Shown piece after piece: positions 54,266 to 63,825 of a DNA stretch of 64,000 nt (its first letter is position 1; every line of letters starts with the position of its first letter). Under the pieces are notes generated by a model. That model saw only the letters and a list, made by a program, of their open reading frames with translations. It searched no databases and had not been told where the DNA came from. Source of the DNA: Mucilaginibacter gossypiicola (GTDB lineage Bacteria; Bacteroidota; Bacteroidia; Sphingobacteriales; Sphingobacteriaceae); contig NZ_FOCL01000004.1 of assembly GCF_900110105.1 (NCBI RefSeq), positions 887,215 through 951,214 on the forward strand. Reading direction: 5' to 3'. A program made the position numbers and the translations under genes.

Positions 54266-54283
54266 ACTTTAATCGATTAAAGT
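54266..54283. promoter_or_regulatory. second operator upstream of susC
   Basis: ACTTTAATCGATTAAAGT, identical to the core of the first site. The centres are 88 bases apart, and the second lies 67 bases before the susC start. Two such sites could allow looping by a tetramer or act as separate sites. Confidence 0.7.
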
Positions 54284-54349
54284 GCAATTCACCTTAACTC
54301 AAATCCACCAGGAAATGATTATCAAACCAACATTTAAACCCAATGAATT

Positions 54350-57300
54350 ATGAAAAAAATTTTAACGATCATACTCATGCTCTGTTACGTGGCGTTGTAT
54401 GGCCAGCAAAAAACCGTAACAGGAACAGTAACCGAAAAAGAGCGGGGGACACCCCTTGCCGGTGTTACTGTAAAATCAACTACCGCAAGTACAGTAACTG
54501 ATGTTAATGGGAAATTCAGTCTTACTGCTAATGTAAACAGTAACATCACTTTCTCTTATGTGGGAATGCAGCCATTTACCTATTTGGTTAAAGCAGGTAA
54601 TGAACCTGCACTCATAGCCCTTGAATACCAATCCGGTAACCTTGACGAAGTAGTGGTAACCGGCTATCAAAGCCAGAAAAAGGCCGATTTGACGGGCGCC
54701 GTATCTGTTGTAAAAATGACCGACATTAAAGATATCCCGCAGGGGAATGCTACCAAAGCTTTACAAGGGCGGGTACCGGGTGTTTATATTACTACCAACG
54801 GTTCGCCCGAAGGTGGGGCCACTGTCAGGATCCGTGGTATCGGCACCCTGAACAACAATGACCCGCTATATGTGATCGACGGCGTGCCGACCACTCGCGG
54901 ATTAGAAGAGATCAACCAGGCAGATATTGAATCATTGCAGGTATTGAAGGATGCATCATCGGCAACTATCTATGGTTCAAGGGCAGCGAACGGCGTTATC
55001 ATCGTAACGACAAAACGTGGTAAAAAGGGGATCAGCCGTATTGATGTCAATGCGTCATCATCGCTGCAATACTACAATTCAAAGCTTAAAGTGCTTAACA
55101 CCCAACAACACGGCGAGGCATACTTTAAAGCATCGGTTAATGATGGTACCGATCCTAACAATAACCAGATCTACCAGTTTGACTGGAACAAGGATTTTAA
55201 TAATCCGGTGCTCAATAAAATTATCCTGCCCGAGTTTATTGATGGGGCCAAAACCATGAAACCTGCCGATACCAGGTGGTTCGACGAGATAGGTCAAACT
55301 TCATTACTACAGAACTACAATGTTTCGGTAAGCAATGGCGGTGAAAAAGGTAACAGCTTTCTTTCTGTTGGTTATTACGATAACAAAGGCATTGTTAAAG
55401 AAACCCATACTCGGAAAGCGACAATCAGGTTAAACACTGACTATAACTTTTTCAATGGCCGCTTAAAAATCGGCGAAAACCTCAATGTTTCCTTTATCAA
55501 TGACAGGCTTATCGATGTAAACAGCGTACTGTTCACCGCCCTGGTTCAAAATCCAATTGTTCCGGTATACACAGTTACTGGAGGCTGGGGCGGCCCGGCA
55601 GCAGGCATGACCGATCGTCAAAACCCGGTGCGGCTGATCATGGATAACAAGCAAAACCAAAGTTATTTCGGCCGTATCACCGGCAATGTTTTTGCCGATT
55701 TAACTGTTATTCCCGGCCTGCACCTTAAAACCACCTATGGGGTTGATTATGATGGCCTTTATGAACGTACCTTACGTAAATCATATGTTTCGGGCTTTTT
55801 GGTTGATCCATCCAACCTTGCAGCTAACTCACAAAACTTTGATGGCAACCTCATCTGGCAAAATACCTTGACTTATGATCTTAACCTGAAAAAACACCAG
55901 ATCAATGTTTTGGCCGGCCAGGAGTCTATCCATTATATGAACCAAAACTTTTTTGGCAGCAGGCAGGGTTACGCTTTGGAGGATATCAACTACGCCTATC
56001 TTGATGCCGGTTCGTCAAATATTCTTAACGGCGGCAACGGGGGGGCTTACTCACTATTGTCTTTCTTCGGAAAGGTGAACTATACCTTTGATAACAAGTA
56101 TTTGGCATCCGTTACTGTTCGTCGCGATGGTTCTTCACGTTTTGGTGCTAATAACCGCTATGGTACTTTTCCTTCAGCAACGGTAGCCTGGAGGTTAAGT
56201 CAGGAAGATTTCATTAAAAAAATTCCGGCAATCTCTGATTTGAAACTGCGCTATGGCTACGGTCGTACAGGTAACCAAACCATAGGTAACTATGCTACCA
56301 ACTCATTATATGCAGCCATTTATGGTACCGATCCTACGTTTACCGCCGATAGGGGAACAGCCTATGATATAACCGGTGCAGGTACCGGTACACTTCCTTC
56401 GGGCTTTGTTAAGATCCAGGAGGGTAACAATTCGTTGAAATGGGAGGGAACCAGGGAATCGAACTTCGGTATCGATTTTGGATTGTTTAACCAAAAACTT
56501 TCGGGCTCGGTTGATTATTTTATCAAGAAAACTTCCGACATCCTTATCACTCCCGGCTACCTTGCTGTTATAGGCGAGGGCGGTACAACTACCTTTAATG
56601 GTGCATCGATGCAAAATAAAGGTATTGAGGCCTTGCTTACTTACGATGGGCAAATTAACAAAGACCTGAATTTTACAGTGAGCGGTAACATTGCCACGTT
56701 CAGGAATAAGGTTACCTACATCCCTTCTGAGGTGATCACTGCTTATCCGGGTAACGGAACCACACAAACTATTATTGGCCATTCTATCAATTCAATATAC
56801 GGCTATGTTGCCGATGGTTTATTTACCTCACAGGATCAGGTAAATAATTCAGCCGCGCAACCCGGCAAAGGCATCGGCAGGATCAGGTACAAAGACCTGA
56901 ATGGCGATGGTGTGATAGATAACAAGGATATGGATTATATCTCCAACGGCAACCCCAATTTTACCTATGGCCTCAATGTAAACCTATCGTACAAAAACTT
57001 TGACCTGGCATTGTTTTTCCAGGGAGTACAAGGTATTAAGGTTTATAACTCTTATAAAAACTATACTGATTTTACTTCTATATGGCCGGGTACCAATTGG
57101 GGAACCAGGACATTGAACGCCTGGTCGCCAACTAATACCGGCTCAACTATACCGGCCTTGACTTTGGTCGACAGGAACAATGAAGCCCGTACATCAACTT
57201 ATTACCTGGAGAATGGCTCGTATATGAAGCTTCGGAACGCGCAGGTAGGTTATAACCTGAAAGATGCCTTGCGGAAAATCAAAGTTCAGCGGGCCAGGAT

Positions 57301-57427
57301 CTACGTGCAGGCTAACAACCTGTTCACGGTAAAAAGTAAATCCTTTACTGCCACCGACCCGGAAAATCCGTCGGGCGCTTATCCAATCCCAACGATAACA
57401 TCCATTGGCCTCGACCTGTCATTTTAA
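54350..57427 (+). CDS. susC: SusC/RagA TonB-dependent oligosaccharide transporter
   Basis: A 1025-residue outer-membrane receptor. The order is a signal peptide (MKKILTIILMLCYVALYGQQ), a CarboxypepD-regulatory-like domain (VTGTVTEKERGTPLAGVTVK), the plug (LDEVVVTGYQSQKKADLTGA, LYVIDGVP, NGVIIVTTKRGKKG), and the beta barrel ending in Phe (SIGLDLSF). The family pairs with SusD to import oligosaccharides. It starts 67 bases after the second operator and leads the operon. Confidence 0.95.
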   Translation: MKKILTIILMLCYVALYGQQKTVTGTVTEKERGTPLAGVTVKSTTASTVTDVNGKFSLTANVNSNITFSYVGMQPFTYLVKAGNEPALIALEYQSGNLDEVVVTGYQSQKKADLTGAVSVVKMTDIKDIPQGNATKALQGRVPGVYITTNGSPEGGATVRIRGIGTLNNNDPLYVIDGVPTTRGLEEINQADIESLQVLKDASSATIYGSRAANGVIIVTTKRGKKGISRIDVNASSSLQYYNSKLKVLNTQQHGEAYFKASVNDGTDPNNNQIYQFDWNKDFNNPVLNKIILPEFIDGAKTMKPADTRWFDEIGQTSLLQNYNVSVSNGGEKGNSFLSVGYYDNKGIVKETHTRKATIRLNTDYNFFNGRLKIGENLNVSFINDRLIDVNSVLFTALVQNPIVPVYTVTGGWGGPAAGMTDRQNPVRLIMDNKQNQSYFGRITGNVFADLTVIPGLHLKTTYGVDYDGLYERTLRKSYVSGFLVDPSNLAANSQNFDGNLIWQNTLTYDLNLKKHQINVLAGQESIHYMNQNFFGSRQGYALEDINYAYLDAGSSNILNGGNGGAYSLLSFFGKVNYTFDNKYLASVTVRRDGSSRFGANNRYGTFPSATVAWRLSQEDFIKKIPAISDLKLRYGYGRTGNQTIGNYATNSLYAAIYGTDPTFTADRGTAYDITGAGTGTLPSGFVKIQEGNNSLKWEGTRESNFGIDFGLFNQKLSGSVDYFIKKTSDILITPGYLAVIGEGGTTTFNGASMQNKGIEALLTYDGQINKDLNFTVSGNIATFRNKVTYIPSEVITAYPGNGTTQTIIGHSINSIYGYVADGLFTSQDQVNNSAAQPGKGIGRIRYKDLNGDGVIDNKDMDYISNGNPNFTYGLNVNLSYKNFDLALFFQGVQGIKVYNSYKNYTDFTSIWPGTNWGTRTLNAWSPTNTGSTIPALTLVDRNNEARTSTYYLENGSYMKLRNAQVGYNLKDALRKIKVQRARIYVQANNLFTVKSKSFTATDPENPSGAYPIPTITSIGLDLSF

Positions 57428-57445
57428 CCCTAAAATTTTAATGAG

Positions 57446-59161
57446 ATGAAAAAATATTTATTACTGATAATTTGCTTGATAGGAACGCTGGGTTCCTGTA
57501 AAAAGGCACTTGATGAGCAACCGCAGGGCGTTATAGCCAGCAGTCAGCTCAATACACCCGAGAATATTGAAAAAATGGTGATCGCTGCCTATGCAGCATT
57601 AGGCAACGAAAACCTGCATACCTCCAACAGCCTGTGGCCATGGGGCAGCATGCGCAGCGGCGATGCCTATAAAGGAGGCGATGGTGTTGGGGATAACAGC
57701 GAATGGAACGATTACGAAACATTTGTAACCAATCAGAACACCAATGGCCTTACCGACCAGATGTGGGCACAGATCTATAATAATATTGCCCGCGCCAATA
57801 ATGCTTTGCTGCGCCTGGACAATATCGCAGCATCTGATTTTCCGCTTAAAACAGGCAGGCAGGGCGAGATGAGGTTTTTAAGGGGCAATCATTATTTTAT
57901 GGCGAAAATATTATGGAACCGGGTGCCATATATTGACGAGAATGTGCCCACTTCCGAATATATCAAGATCTCAAACACCGCCATGACCAGCGACCAGCTA
58001 TGGGACAAGATAGCGGCAGATTTCAGATATGCCGCCAATGTTTTGCCCGCTAAACAGGCAGATGCCGGCCGGCCTAACAAGTACACGGCATTAGCCTTTC
58101 TGGCCAAAACCTTACTTTACCAGGCTTATAAGCAGGACGATAATCATAACATGACAGGTATTGATCAGGCTAAGCTGAACCAGGTTGTTGGCTTGTGCGA
58201 TAGTGTGATCAACTTTAGTGGTTATGCTTTGGCCCCCGATTTTGGAGATAACTTTTTGGAAGCTACCGAAAACGGCCCTGAATCCGTATTTGCCATCCAG
58301 TATTCAAAAAATGATGGTACGCAGTTTGGCCGCATTGATATGGGGCACTCCCTTACCTACCCTATGAACCCCGAATATGGTTGCTGCTGGCAGCATATCC
58401 CGAGCCAGGACCTGGTAAACAACTTTAAAACGGATGCCAATGGCCTGCCCATGTTTACCGGCTATAATAATACAGATGCCACCAAGGTAGCCGATTTTCT
58501 GAACCAAACTTTTGATCCAAGGCTTGATCATACTGTGGGTATTCCCGGTCACCCGTTTAAGTATGTGCCTACTTTTGTTTACCAAACTTCCTGGGCACGT
58601 GCACCTGCTATCTACGGTTATTTCACCAGTATGAAAGATGATGCCGCCGCCAACGATCCATCATTTCAAAAGATCCCGCCATTTATGTCGAGCTCAAAAA
58701 ACTGGGAGCTGATCCGTTTTGCTGATGTGTTGCTTTGGAAAGCTGAGGCACTTATTGAACTGAACAGGCCGAATGAAGCCCTGCCGCTCATCAACATGAT
58801 CAGGCAGCGTGCCGGCAATAGTACAGCACGGTTAAAACAGGCCGACGGCAGTTTTACATCCAACTATAAGGTCAGCCTGTATCAGCCCGGTGTAAACTGC
58901 GTTTGGACGCAGGATTACGCCCGCCAGGCCTTGCGCCGGGAACGCAGGCTTGAGTTTGCCATGGAGGGTAACCGTTTCTTTGACCTGGTACGTTGGGGGA
59001 TTGCTGATACTTACCTCAATAGTTATTTTACAAGCGAGTCAACCAAGCGTACTTATCTCAAAACTGCTAAATTTACGAAGGGGCGGGATGAGTATTTGCC
59101 GATCCCGCTTAACCAAATCAATTATAGCAAGGGCTTGTACAAACAAAACCCAGGATTCTAA
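57446..59161 (+). CDS. susD: SusD/RagB surface glycan-binding lipoprotein
   Basis: A 571-residue lipoprotein with lipobox GSC (Cys18) that would cover the SusC pore and bind sugar. TPR-like helices and the family segments LRFLRGNHYF-type (MRFLRGNHYFMAKIL), VFAIQYSK, LRRERRLEFAMEGNRFFDLV and YLPIPLNQI are present. It lies 18 bases after susC. No SusE or SusF-like lipoprotein follows. Confidence 0.95.
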   Translation: MKKYLLLIICLIGTLGSCKKALDEQPQGVIASSQLNTPENIEKMVIAAYAALGNENLHTSNSLWPWGSMRSGDAYKGGDGVGDNSEWNDYETFVTNQNTNGLTDQMWAQIYNNIARANNALLRLDNIAASDFPLKTGRQGEMRFLRGNHYFMAKILWNRVPYIDENVPTSEYIKISNTAMTSDQLWDKIAADFRYAANVLPAKQADAGRPNKYTALAFLAKTLLYQAYKQDDNHNMTGIDQAKLNQVVGLCDSVINFSGYALAPDFGDNFLEATENGPESVFAIQYSKNDGTQFGRIDMGHSLTYPMNPEYGCCWQHIPSQDLVNNFKTDANGLPMFTGYNNTDATKVADFLNQTFDPRLDHTVGIPGHPFKYVPTFVYQTSWARAPAIYGYFTSMKDDAAANDPSFQKIPPFMSSSKNWELIRFADVLLWKAEALIELNRPNEALPLINMIRQRAGNSTARLKQADGSFTSNYKVSLYQPGVNCVWTQDYARQALRRERRLEFAMEGNRFFDLVRWGIADTYLNSYFTSESTKRTYLKTAKFTKGRDEYLPIPLNQINYSKGLYKQNPGF

Positions 59162-59171
59162 CTAAAAAATT

Positions 59172-60545
59172 ATGAAATTAAAACCTAATGTGCTGCTCAT
59201 TGCAGTTATTGCGGCAACCGGTGGCCTTTTATTTGGCTTTGATACCGGCGTTATCTCAGGGGCATTACCATTTTTAAAACAGTACTGGCACCTTAGCGAT
59301 GCCAATATTGAATGGATCACCACAACAGTGCTTGTTGGTGCAGTTGTTGGCGCTTTAACAAGCGGCAAACTATCTGACATCATCGGCCGCAAAAAAATGA
59401 TCATTATCAATGCGGTAATTTTCACTGTTGGTGCCCTGGGGTGTGCTTATGCACCTAACGTAACTGTATTGATGATCATGCGCGTTATTATCGGTTTTGC
59501 CATTGGTATCACATCATATGTGGTGCCAATGTATATTTCAGAGATTTCGCCTGCCAGGGTTAGGGGGGCGCTGGTAACATTAAATCAGCTGATGATCACT
59601 TTAGGGATCCTGCTTTCGTACATTACCGATTACTGGTTATCAAACGATACCAACAACGAAAGCTGGCGCTGGATGTTCCTGGTTGGCTTTGTACCGGCAG
59701 CCATTTTGCTTTTAGGCATGTTCTTTTTGCCCGAAACGCCACGCTGGCTTATCAGCAAAAACCGCTGGGAAGACGGGAAGAAAATTATCCTGAAACTGGA
59801 AGATCCCGATATGGTGGAAAGTACTTTAGCCGGCCTTCAGGAAGAAATTGCTTTATCAGCACAGCACAAGGTTTCATCGGCCGAGATCCTGAAGCCCTGG
59901 CTGCGTGCCCCGCTGATCATTACCGTTGGCATTTTCTTTTTTCAGCAGTTTTCGGGTGTTAATACTATCATTTATTATTCGCCAATCATCTTCAAAATAG
60001 CTGGGATAGTAAGTAATACGGCAAGTATAATCCCGGCCATTATCATTGGTGGGGTAAATGTATTGGCCTGCCTGCTTTCGGTATTCCTGCTTGATAAAGT
60101 AGGCCGGCGTAAGTTGTACTTTGTAGGCATTTGGGGTATGATCCCTTCGTTGGCATTATTGGGTGCATGCTTTCATTTCAAAGAAGCGCTTGGCTCCAGC
60201 CTGCCGGTTTTTGCGGTTTTAAGCATTGTATGCTATATTATTTTTATAGCCATCAGTCTTGCTCCGCTGGGCTGGCTGCTTATTTCAGAAGTATTTCCAC
60301 TTAGCGTACGTGGTGTGGGTATGAGTATTGGCTCACTGGCCCATTGGGGCTTTAACGCTATCATAGCATTCACGTTCCTAAAGCTGGTTAATAACCTGGG
60401 TATTGATTATACCTTCTGGAGCTATGCCATCATCTGTATTATCGGTGCTGTATGGGGATACTATTACATTCCCGAAACTAAAGGGAAATCGCTGGAAGCT
60501 ATTGAAAGCCACTGGCGCAACGGCGATGCGCCAAAAGATATCTGA
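59172..60545 (+). CDS. sugar-porter MFS transporter
   Basis: A 457-residue MFS sugar/H+ symporter of the XylE/AraE type in the inner membrane. Family motifs are GGLLFGFDTGVISG, SDIIGRKKM, PETPRWL, QQFSGVNTIIYYSP and PETKGKSLE. It starts 10 bases after susD, so sugar taken through SusC/D is transported onwards by this protein. The exact sugar is unknown. Confidence 0.93.
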   Translation: MKLKPNVLLIAVIAATGGLLFGFDTGVISGALPFLKQYWHLSDANIEWITTTVLVGAVVGALTSGKLSDIIGRKKMIIINAVIFTVGALGCAYAPNVTVLMIMRVIIGFAIGITSYVVPMYISEISPARVRGALVTLNQLMITLGILLSYITDYWLSNDTNNESWRWMFLVGFVPAAILLLGMFFLPETPRWLISKNRWEDGKKIILKLEDPDMVESTLAGLQEEIALSAQHKVSSAEILKPWLRAPLIITVGIFFFQQFSGVNTIIYYSPIIFKIAGIVSNTASIIPAIIIGGVNVLACLLSVFLLDKVGRRKLYFVGIWGMIPSLALLGACFHFKEALGSSLPVFAVLSIVCYIIFIAISLAPLGWLLISEVFPLSVRGVGMSIGSLAHWGFNAIIAFTFLKLVNNLGIDYTFWSYAIICIIGAVWGYYYIPETKGKSLEAIESHWRNGDAPKDI

Positions 60546-60575
60546 TCCGTTTACTTTTTACTTATTTAAGATTAT

Positions 60576-62051
60576 ATGAAAAAATTAACACTTGCCTGCT
60601 TACTATCTGTCATGGCATTTATGGCTAAAGCTCAATTGGGCGTTAAGTACGACCCAACTGTCCAATCGACAAAGAGCATGCAATACTTTAAACCTAAAGG
60701 AAACCTTTTTGTGGGCGATTGCATCCCATTCTCAAAAGACGGAACCTATTATTATTACTGGCTGCTGGATTCGGCACATCACAAAAGCCTGAACGGGCTT
60801 GGCGGACACCAATGGGCTTTGAGCAAATCTACCGATTTGAAGCACTGGGAACAATTTCCGCTGGTGCTTAAAATTGACGAGCCCTGGGAAAAATCCATCT
60901 GTACAGGATCGGTAGTATACCATAAAGGCAAATATTATGCGTTTTATGCTACCCGCCTGCTCAATGATGGCAAAGTGAACGAGCAACTGAGCTATGCTAT
61001 CAGCAATGATGGGGTAAACTTTGAAAAGCAAAAACCAAACCCTTTCTACACTTCGGCACCAGGCTATAGTAAAAGAGATTTTAGAGATCCCAAGGTTTTT
61101 GTAGACGAAAAAACAGGAGAGTTTCATTTGTTTGTTTCCAGCTGGCAAGAAAACCCGGTAATGAAAAACAATGGCGGCGCGCTGGTACACCTTTCATCAA
61201 AAGACCTGAAAAACTGGACTGTTCATGAACCCATATTAACCGGCCAGCCGTCTACACCCGAATGTCCTGATTACTTTTTTTGGAAAGGCTGGTATTATCT
61301 TGTTTATAGTGATGGCAGTAACACATCTTACGTAAAATCAAAAAATCCTTATGGCCCATGGGAAGCACCGCGTTACCAGGCCCTGAATGAAGATTGGTCG
61401 AACGTGGTTAAAACAGCCGAGTTTAAAAATGGCAGACGGATAGCGGCCGCATGGGTGCCAAACCGCTTTGAAAGCAAAGATGAAAACCATGAAATATTTG
61501 GCGGCAACTCATTGTTCAGGGAAGTTTTCCAGGAGGCCGACGGTACATTGGATACCGGCTTCCCGCAAGAAATGATCCCGGAAACAGGAGATGCTTTAAA
61601 CCTGAAAATTTCAACCGACCTGCAGGCATCACCGCTTGGCAATAATGGTGCTGCCATTAATTCACCGGGAGGTGTAGGTTCTGCACATATTGAAAATGTA
61701 CCGCTTAATTGCCGCATTACCTTAGAGATTGAGCCGATTGCTGCCAATGAAGAATTTGGGCTGTACCTGCGTTCAGGTGAAGGGGCTGCCGGTGGTTACA
61801 GGCTTAATTTTTCTGCGGGCAATAAAACGGTGAGGTTAGGTAACACCACGATAGAGGGCGTTGATGGTTTGGATAAACCCTTCAAAGTAGATATTGTGAT
61901 GAAGGAAGGGATTATTGATGTAGATGTTAACCACAAACGCACCATTGTTAACCGTACTTATGAACAAAATGGAAGTTTTGCCTGGTTTTACGCTAAACAC
62001 GGTAAAGTGAATTTTAAATCGATCACGGTAAGCCCACTTAAAGAAAATTAA
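60576..62051 (+). CDS. GH32-type glycoside hydrolase, atypical first motif
   Basis: A 491-residue secreted hydrolase (signal peptide ending at residue 19, MAKAQ). A five-bladed beta-propeller carries DFRDPKVF (RDP motif) and ECPDYFFW (acid/base Glu). The nucleophile motif WMNDPNG of invertases and levanases is replaced by FVGDCIPFSKDG. A beta-sandwich follows from about residue 340. The set suggests a fructose-containing substrate, but the altered first motif makes the specificity uncertain. It lies 30 bases after the transporter gene. Confidence 0.8.
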   Translation: MKKLTLACLLSVMAFMAKAQLGVKYDPTVQSTKSMQYFKPKGNLFVGDCIPFSKDGTYYYYWLLDSAHHKSLNGLGGHQWALSKSTDLKHWEQFPLVLKIDEPWEKSICTGSVVYHKGKYYAFYATRLLNDGKVNEQLSYAISNDGVNFEKQKPNPFYTSAPGYSKRDFRDPKVFVDEKTGEFHLFVSSWQENPVMKNNGGALVHLSSKDLKNWTVHEPILTGQPSTPECPDYFFWKGWYYLVYSDGSNTSYVKSKNPYGPWEAPRYQALNEDWSNVVKTAEFKNGRRIAAAWVPNRFESKDENHEIFGGNSLFREVFQEADGTLDTGFPQEMIPETGDALNLKISTDLQASPLGNNGAAINSPGGVGSAHIENVPLNCRITLEIEPIAANEEFGLYLRSGEGAAGGYRLNFSAGNKTVRLGNTTIEGVDGLDKPFKVDIVMKEGIIDVDVNHKRTIVNRTYEQNGSFAWFYAKHGKVNFKSITVSPLKEN

Positions 62052-62058
62052 TAAATAT

Positions 62059-63030
62059 ATGCTGTTAGGATTTGACATTGGAGGCACAAAATGCGCGGTA
62101 ATATTAGGTAAGGTTGCTGCCGATGGAGAGATCGCTATTGTGGACAAACAAGCTATGCCCACAAACAAGCCGGTTTACGAAATGATTGAATTGCTGTTTA
62201 CCACGGCAGAGGAGCTGTTATTGCAACATAATATACAGAGGCAACAACTACATGGCATCGGGATCAGTTGCGGAGGGCCATTGAGCAGTAAAAAAGGCCT
62301 CATCTTGTCCCCACCTAATTTAATAGGCTGGGATGAGGTGCCTATTGTAAAAATGGCCGAAGAAAGGTTTAAAATAAAAACCTTGCTGCAAAATGATGCC
62401 AATGCCTGTGCTGTAGCCGAGTGGAAATATGGTGCCGGTAAGGGCGTTGATAACCTCATCTTCTTAACCTTCGGGACCGGTATGGGAGCAGGGCTCATCC
62501 TTGACGGTCGCCTGTATTCGGGGCCTTCTGATTTGGCTGGTGAGGTGGGCCATATACGACTTGCCGATATGGGGCCTGTGGGTTTTGGTAAAGCCGGTTC
62601 ATTTGAAGGCTATTGCAGCGGTGGTGGCATAGCTCAAATAGGGCAGATCAAAGCCAGGGAAAAACTACAGGTAGGGGAGCAGGTTAGTTTTTGTAAAAGT
62701 ATTGATGAGTTATCGGCCATTACAGCCAAATCTATTGCAGATGCAGCCTTCAACGGTGATCCCGTTGCTATTGAGGTATACAAAATCTGCGCCGAATACC
62801 TTGGGCGTGCACTTGCCCTGTTAATTGATATCCTTAACCCGGAAATGATCGTTCTTGGCAGCATATATGGACGGGCCCGCCAACTCCTTGAGCCAGTTAT
62901 GGTTGAGGTGATCAAGAGGGAAGCCTATAAAGAATCGGTGAGCACCTGCAGGATTGTACCTGCAGGCCTCTCCGAAAATATTGGTGACATTGCCGCTTTG
63001 TCGCTGGCGCTGATCAGCAAGGGACAGTAG
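62059..63030 (+). CDS. ROK-family sugar kinase
   Basis: A 323-residue kinase with FDIGGTKCAV (phosphate loop), LLQNDANACAVAEW (catalytic Asp), and FLTFGTGMGAGLILDG. The usual zinc-binding Cys cluster of ROK proteins (CxCGxxGC) is replaced by GFGKAGSFEGYCSGG. It probably phosphorylates the sugar released by the hydrolase (fructose or glucose), and lies 7 bases after it. It has no DNA-binding domain, so it is an enzyme and not a ROK repressor. Confidence 0.88.
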   Translation: MLLGFDIGGTKCAVILGKVAADGEIAIVDKQAMPTNKPVYEMIELLFTTAEELLLQHNIQRQQLHGIGISCGGPLSSKKGLILSPPNLIGWDEVPIVKMAEERFKIKTLLQNDANACAVAEWKYGAGKGVDNLIFLTFGTGMGAGLILDGRLYSGPSDLAGEVGHIRLADMGPVGFGKAGSFEGYCSGGGIAQIGQIKAREKLQVGEQVSFCKSIDELSAITAKSIADAAFNGDPVAIEVYKICAEYLGRALALLIDILNPEMIVLGSIYGRARQLLEPVMVEVIKREAYKESVSTCRIVPAGLSENIGDIAALSLALISKGQ

Positions 63031-63242
63031 CAATCAACATCCGCTTCGTTCTTTATGTTTTGCTCATTGGTTACTGCATTTGATAAACTCAGCCCTGCTG
63101 TTTTAATTCATATAAAACAAGATTAGCTTATCGAATTGGTTTGAAATAAGGCCAGATCTGGGGTTTTAAGCAGTTGCTTTAAACTTTTTCTGATTGAGGA
63201 ATAAGGAGTTAACGGTAATAGTTGGAAAAGAGTTGTAAATAA
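63031..63242. other. spacer before the rRNA promoters
   Basis: 212 bases after the ROK gene with no recognised gene. AATTGGTTTGAAAT at about 63135 is the same as a stretch at 51832, upstream of LacI copy 1, and its meaning is unclear. Confidence 0.4.
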
Positions 63243-63273
63243 TTTGGAAGTGGGGTAAAAGTGGCTATCTTTG
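63243..63273 (+). promoter_or_regulatory. rRNA promoter P1
   Basis: TTTG at 63243-63246 and TATCTTTG at 63266-63273 are 19 bases apart, followed by GCAGCCC, as in the other two promoters. Confidence 0.85.
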
Positions 63274-63356
63274 CAGCCCGCAAATGAGGAAGCGGGGATT
63301 TGTTCTTTAAAGGTTGAAAGTGAATTAGGAAGTAAGAAAAAAGATTATCAAAATCT

Positions 63357-63388
63357 TTTGTGAGAATGGGAAATAATTCACACCTTTG
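63357..63388 (+). promoter_or_regulatory. rRNA promoter P2
   Basis: TTTG at 63357-63360 and CACCTTTG at 63381-63388, 20 bases apart, followed by GCAGCCC. The -7 box starts with C instead of T and may be weaker. Confidence 0.75.
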
Positions 63389-63461
63389 CAGCCCTCAAAC
63401 GAGGAGATTGAGAGAGAGGGAAGCGGTCCGAAACTTGGAATAAAAAAAATAAAAAAAAAGT

Positions 63462-63492
63462 TTTGGAAATGAAGAAAAGGTTTTTACCTTTG
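63462..63492 (+). promoter_or_regulatory. rRNA promoter P3
   Basis: TTTG at 63462-63465 and TACCTTTG at 63485-63492, 19 bases apart, followed by GCAGCCC. Confidence 0.85.
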
Positions 63493-63825
63493 CAGCCCCA
63501 AGCGGGAGAGAAGTTTAAAAGCTTCTAAACAAGAGAGGATGAGGGTTTTAGGCCTTTGGAATCAAAGCGGAAAGAGAGCGATTCTCGCCGTAAAAAACTG
63601 ACAAATCAAAACGGTGTAAAAACCGAAAGATTATATAGCTGAACTGGATAGGGAAGCGAGAAAGTTCTTTTAAGAAATGGAAATCATGTAGCGTAACGGG
63701 AGATCGGAAGGAGCTAAGGCAACGGAAGATTGAAGAGTTACAAACAAGAGAGAAACTGTATAAAGATATAATAATACAGATTCTATTAATTAATAATAGG
63801 GTCAGAGATTAAAACAAAACATTTT
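63493..63825 (+). other. rRNA leader
   Basis: 333 bases of rRNA precursor leader, purine-rich, ending in TTTAAT-rich sequence before 16S. TTCTTTTAAGAAATGG at 63664-63679 resembles the antiterminator or processing elements of rRNA leaders. No gene is in it. Confidence 0.6.
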
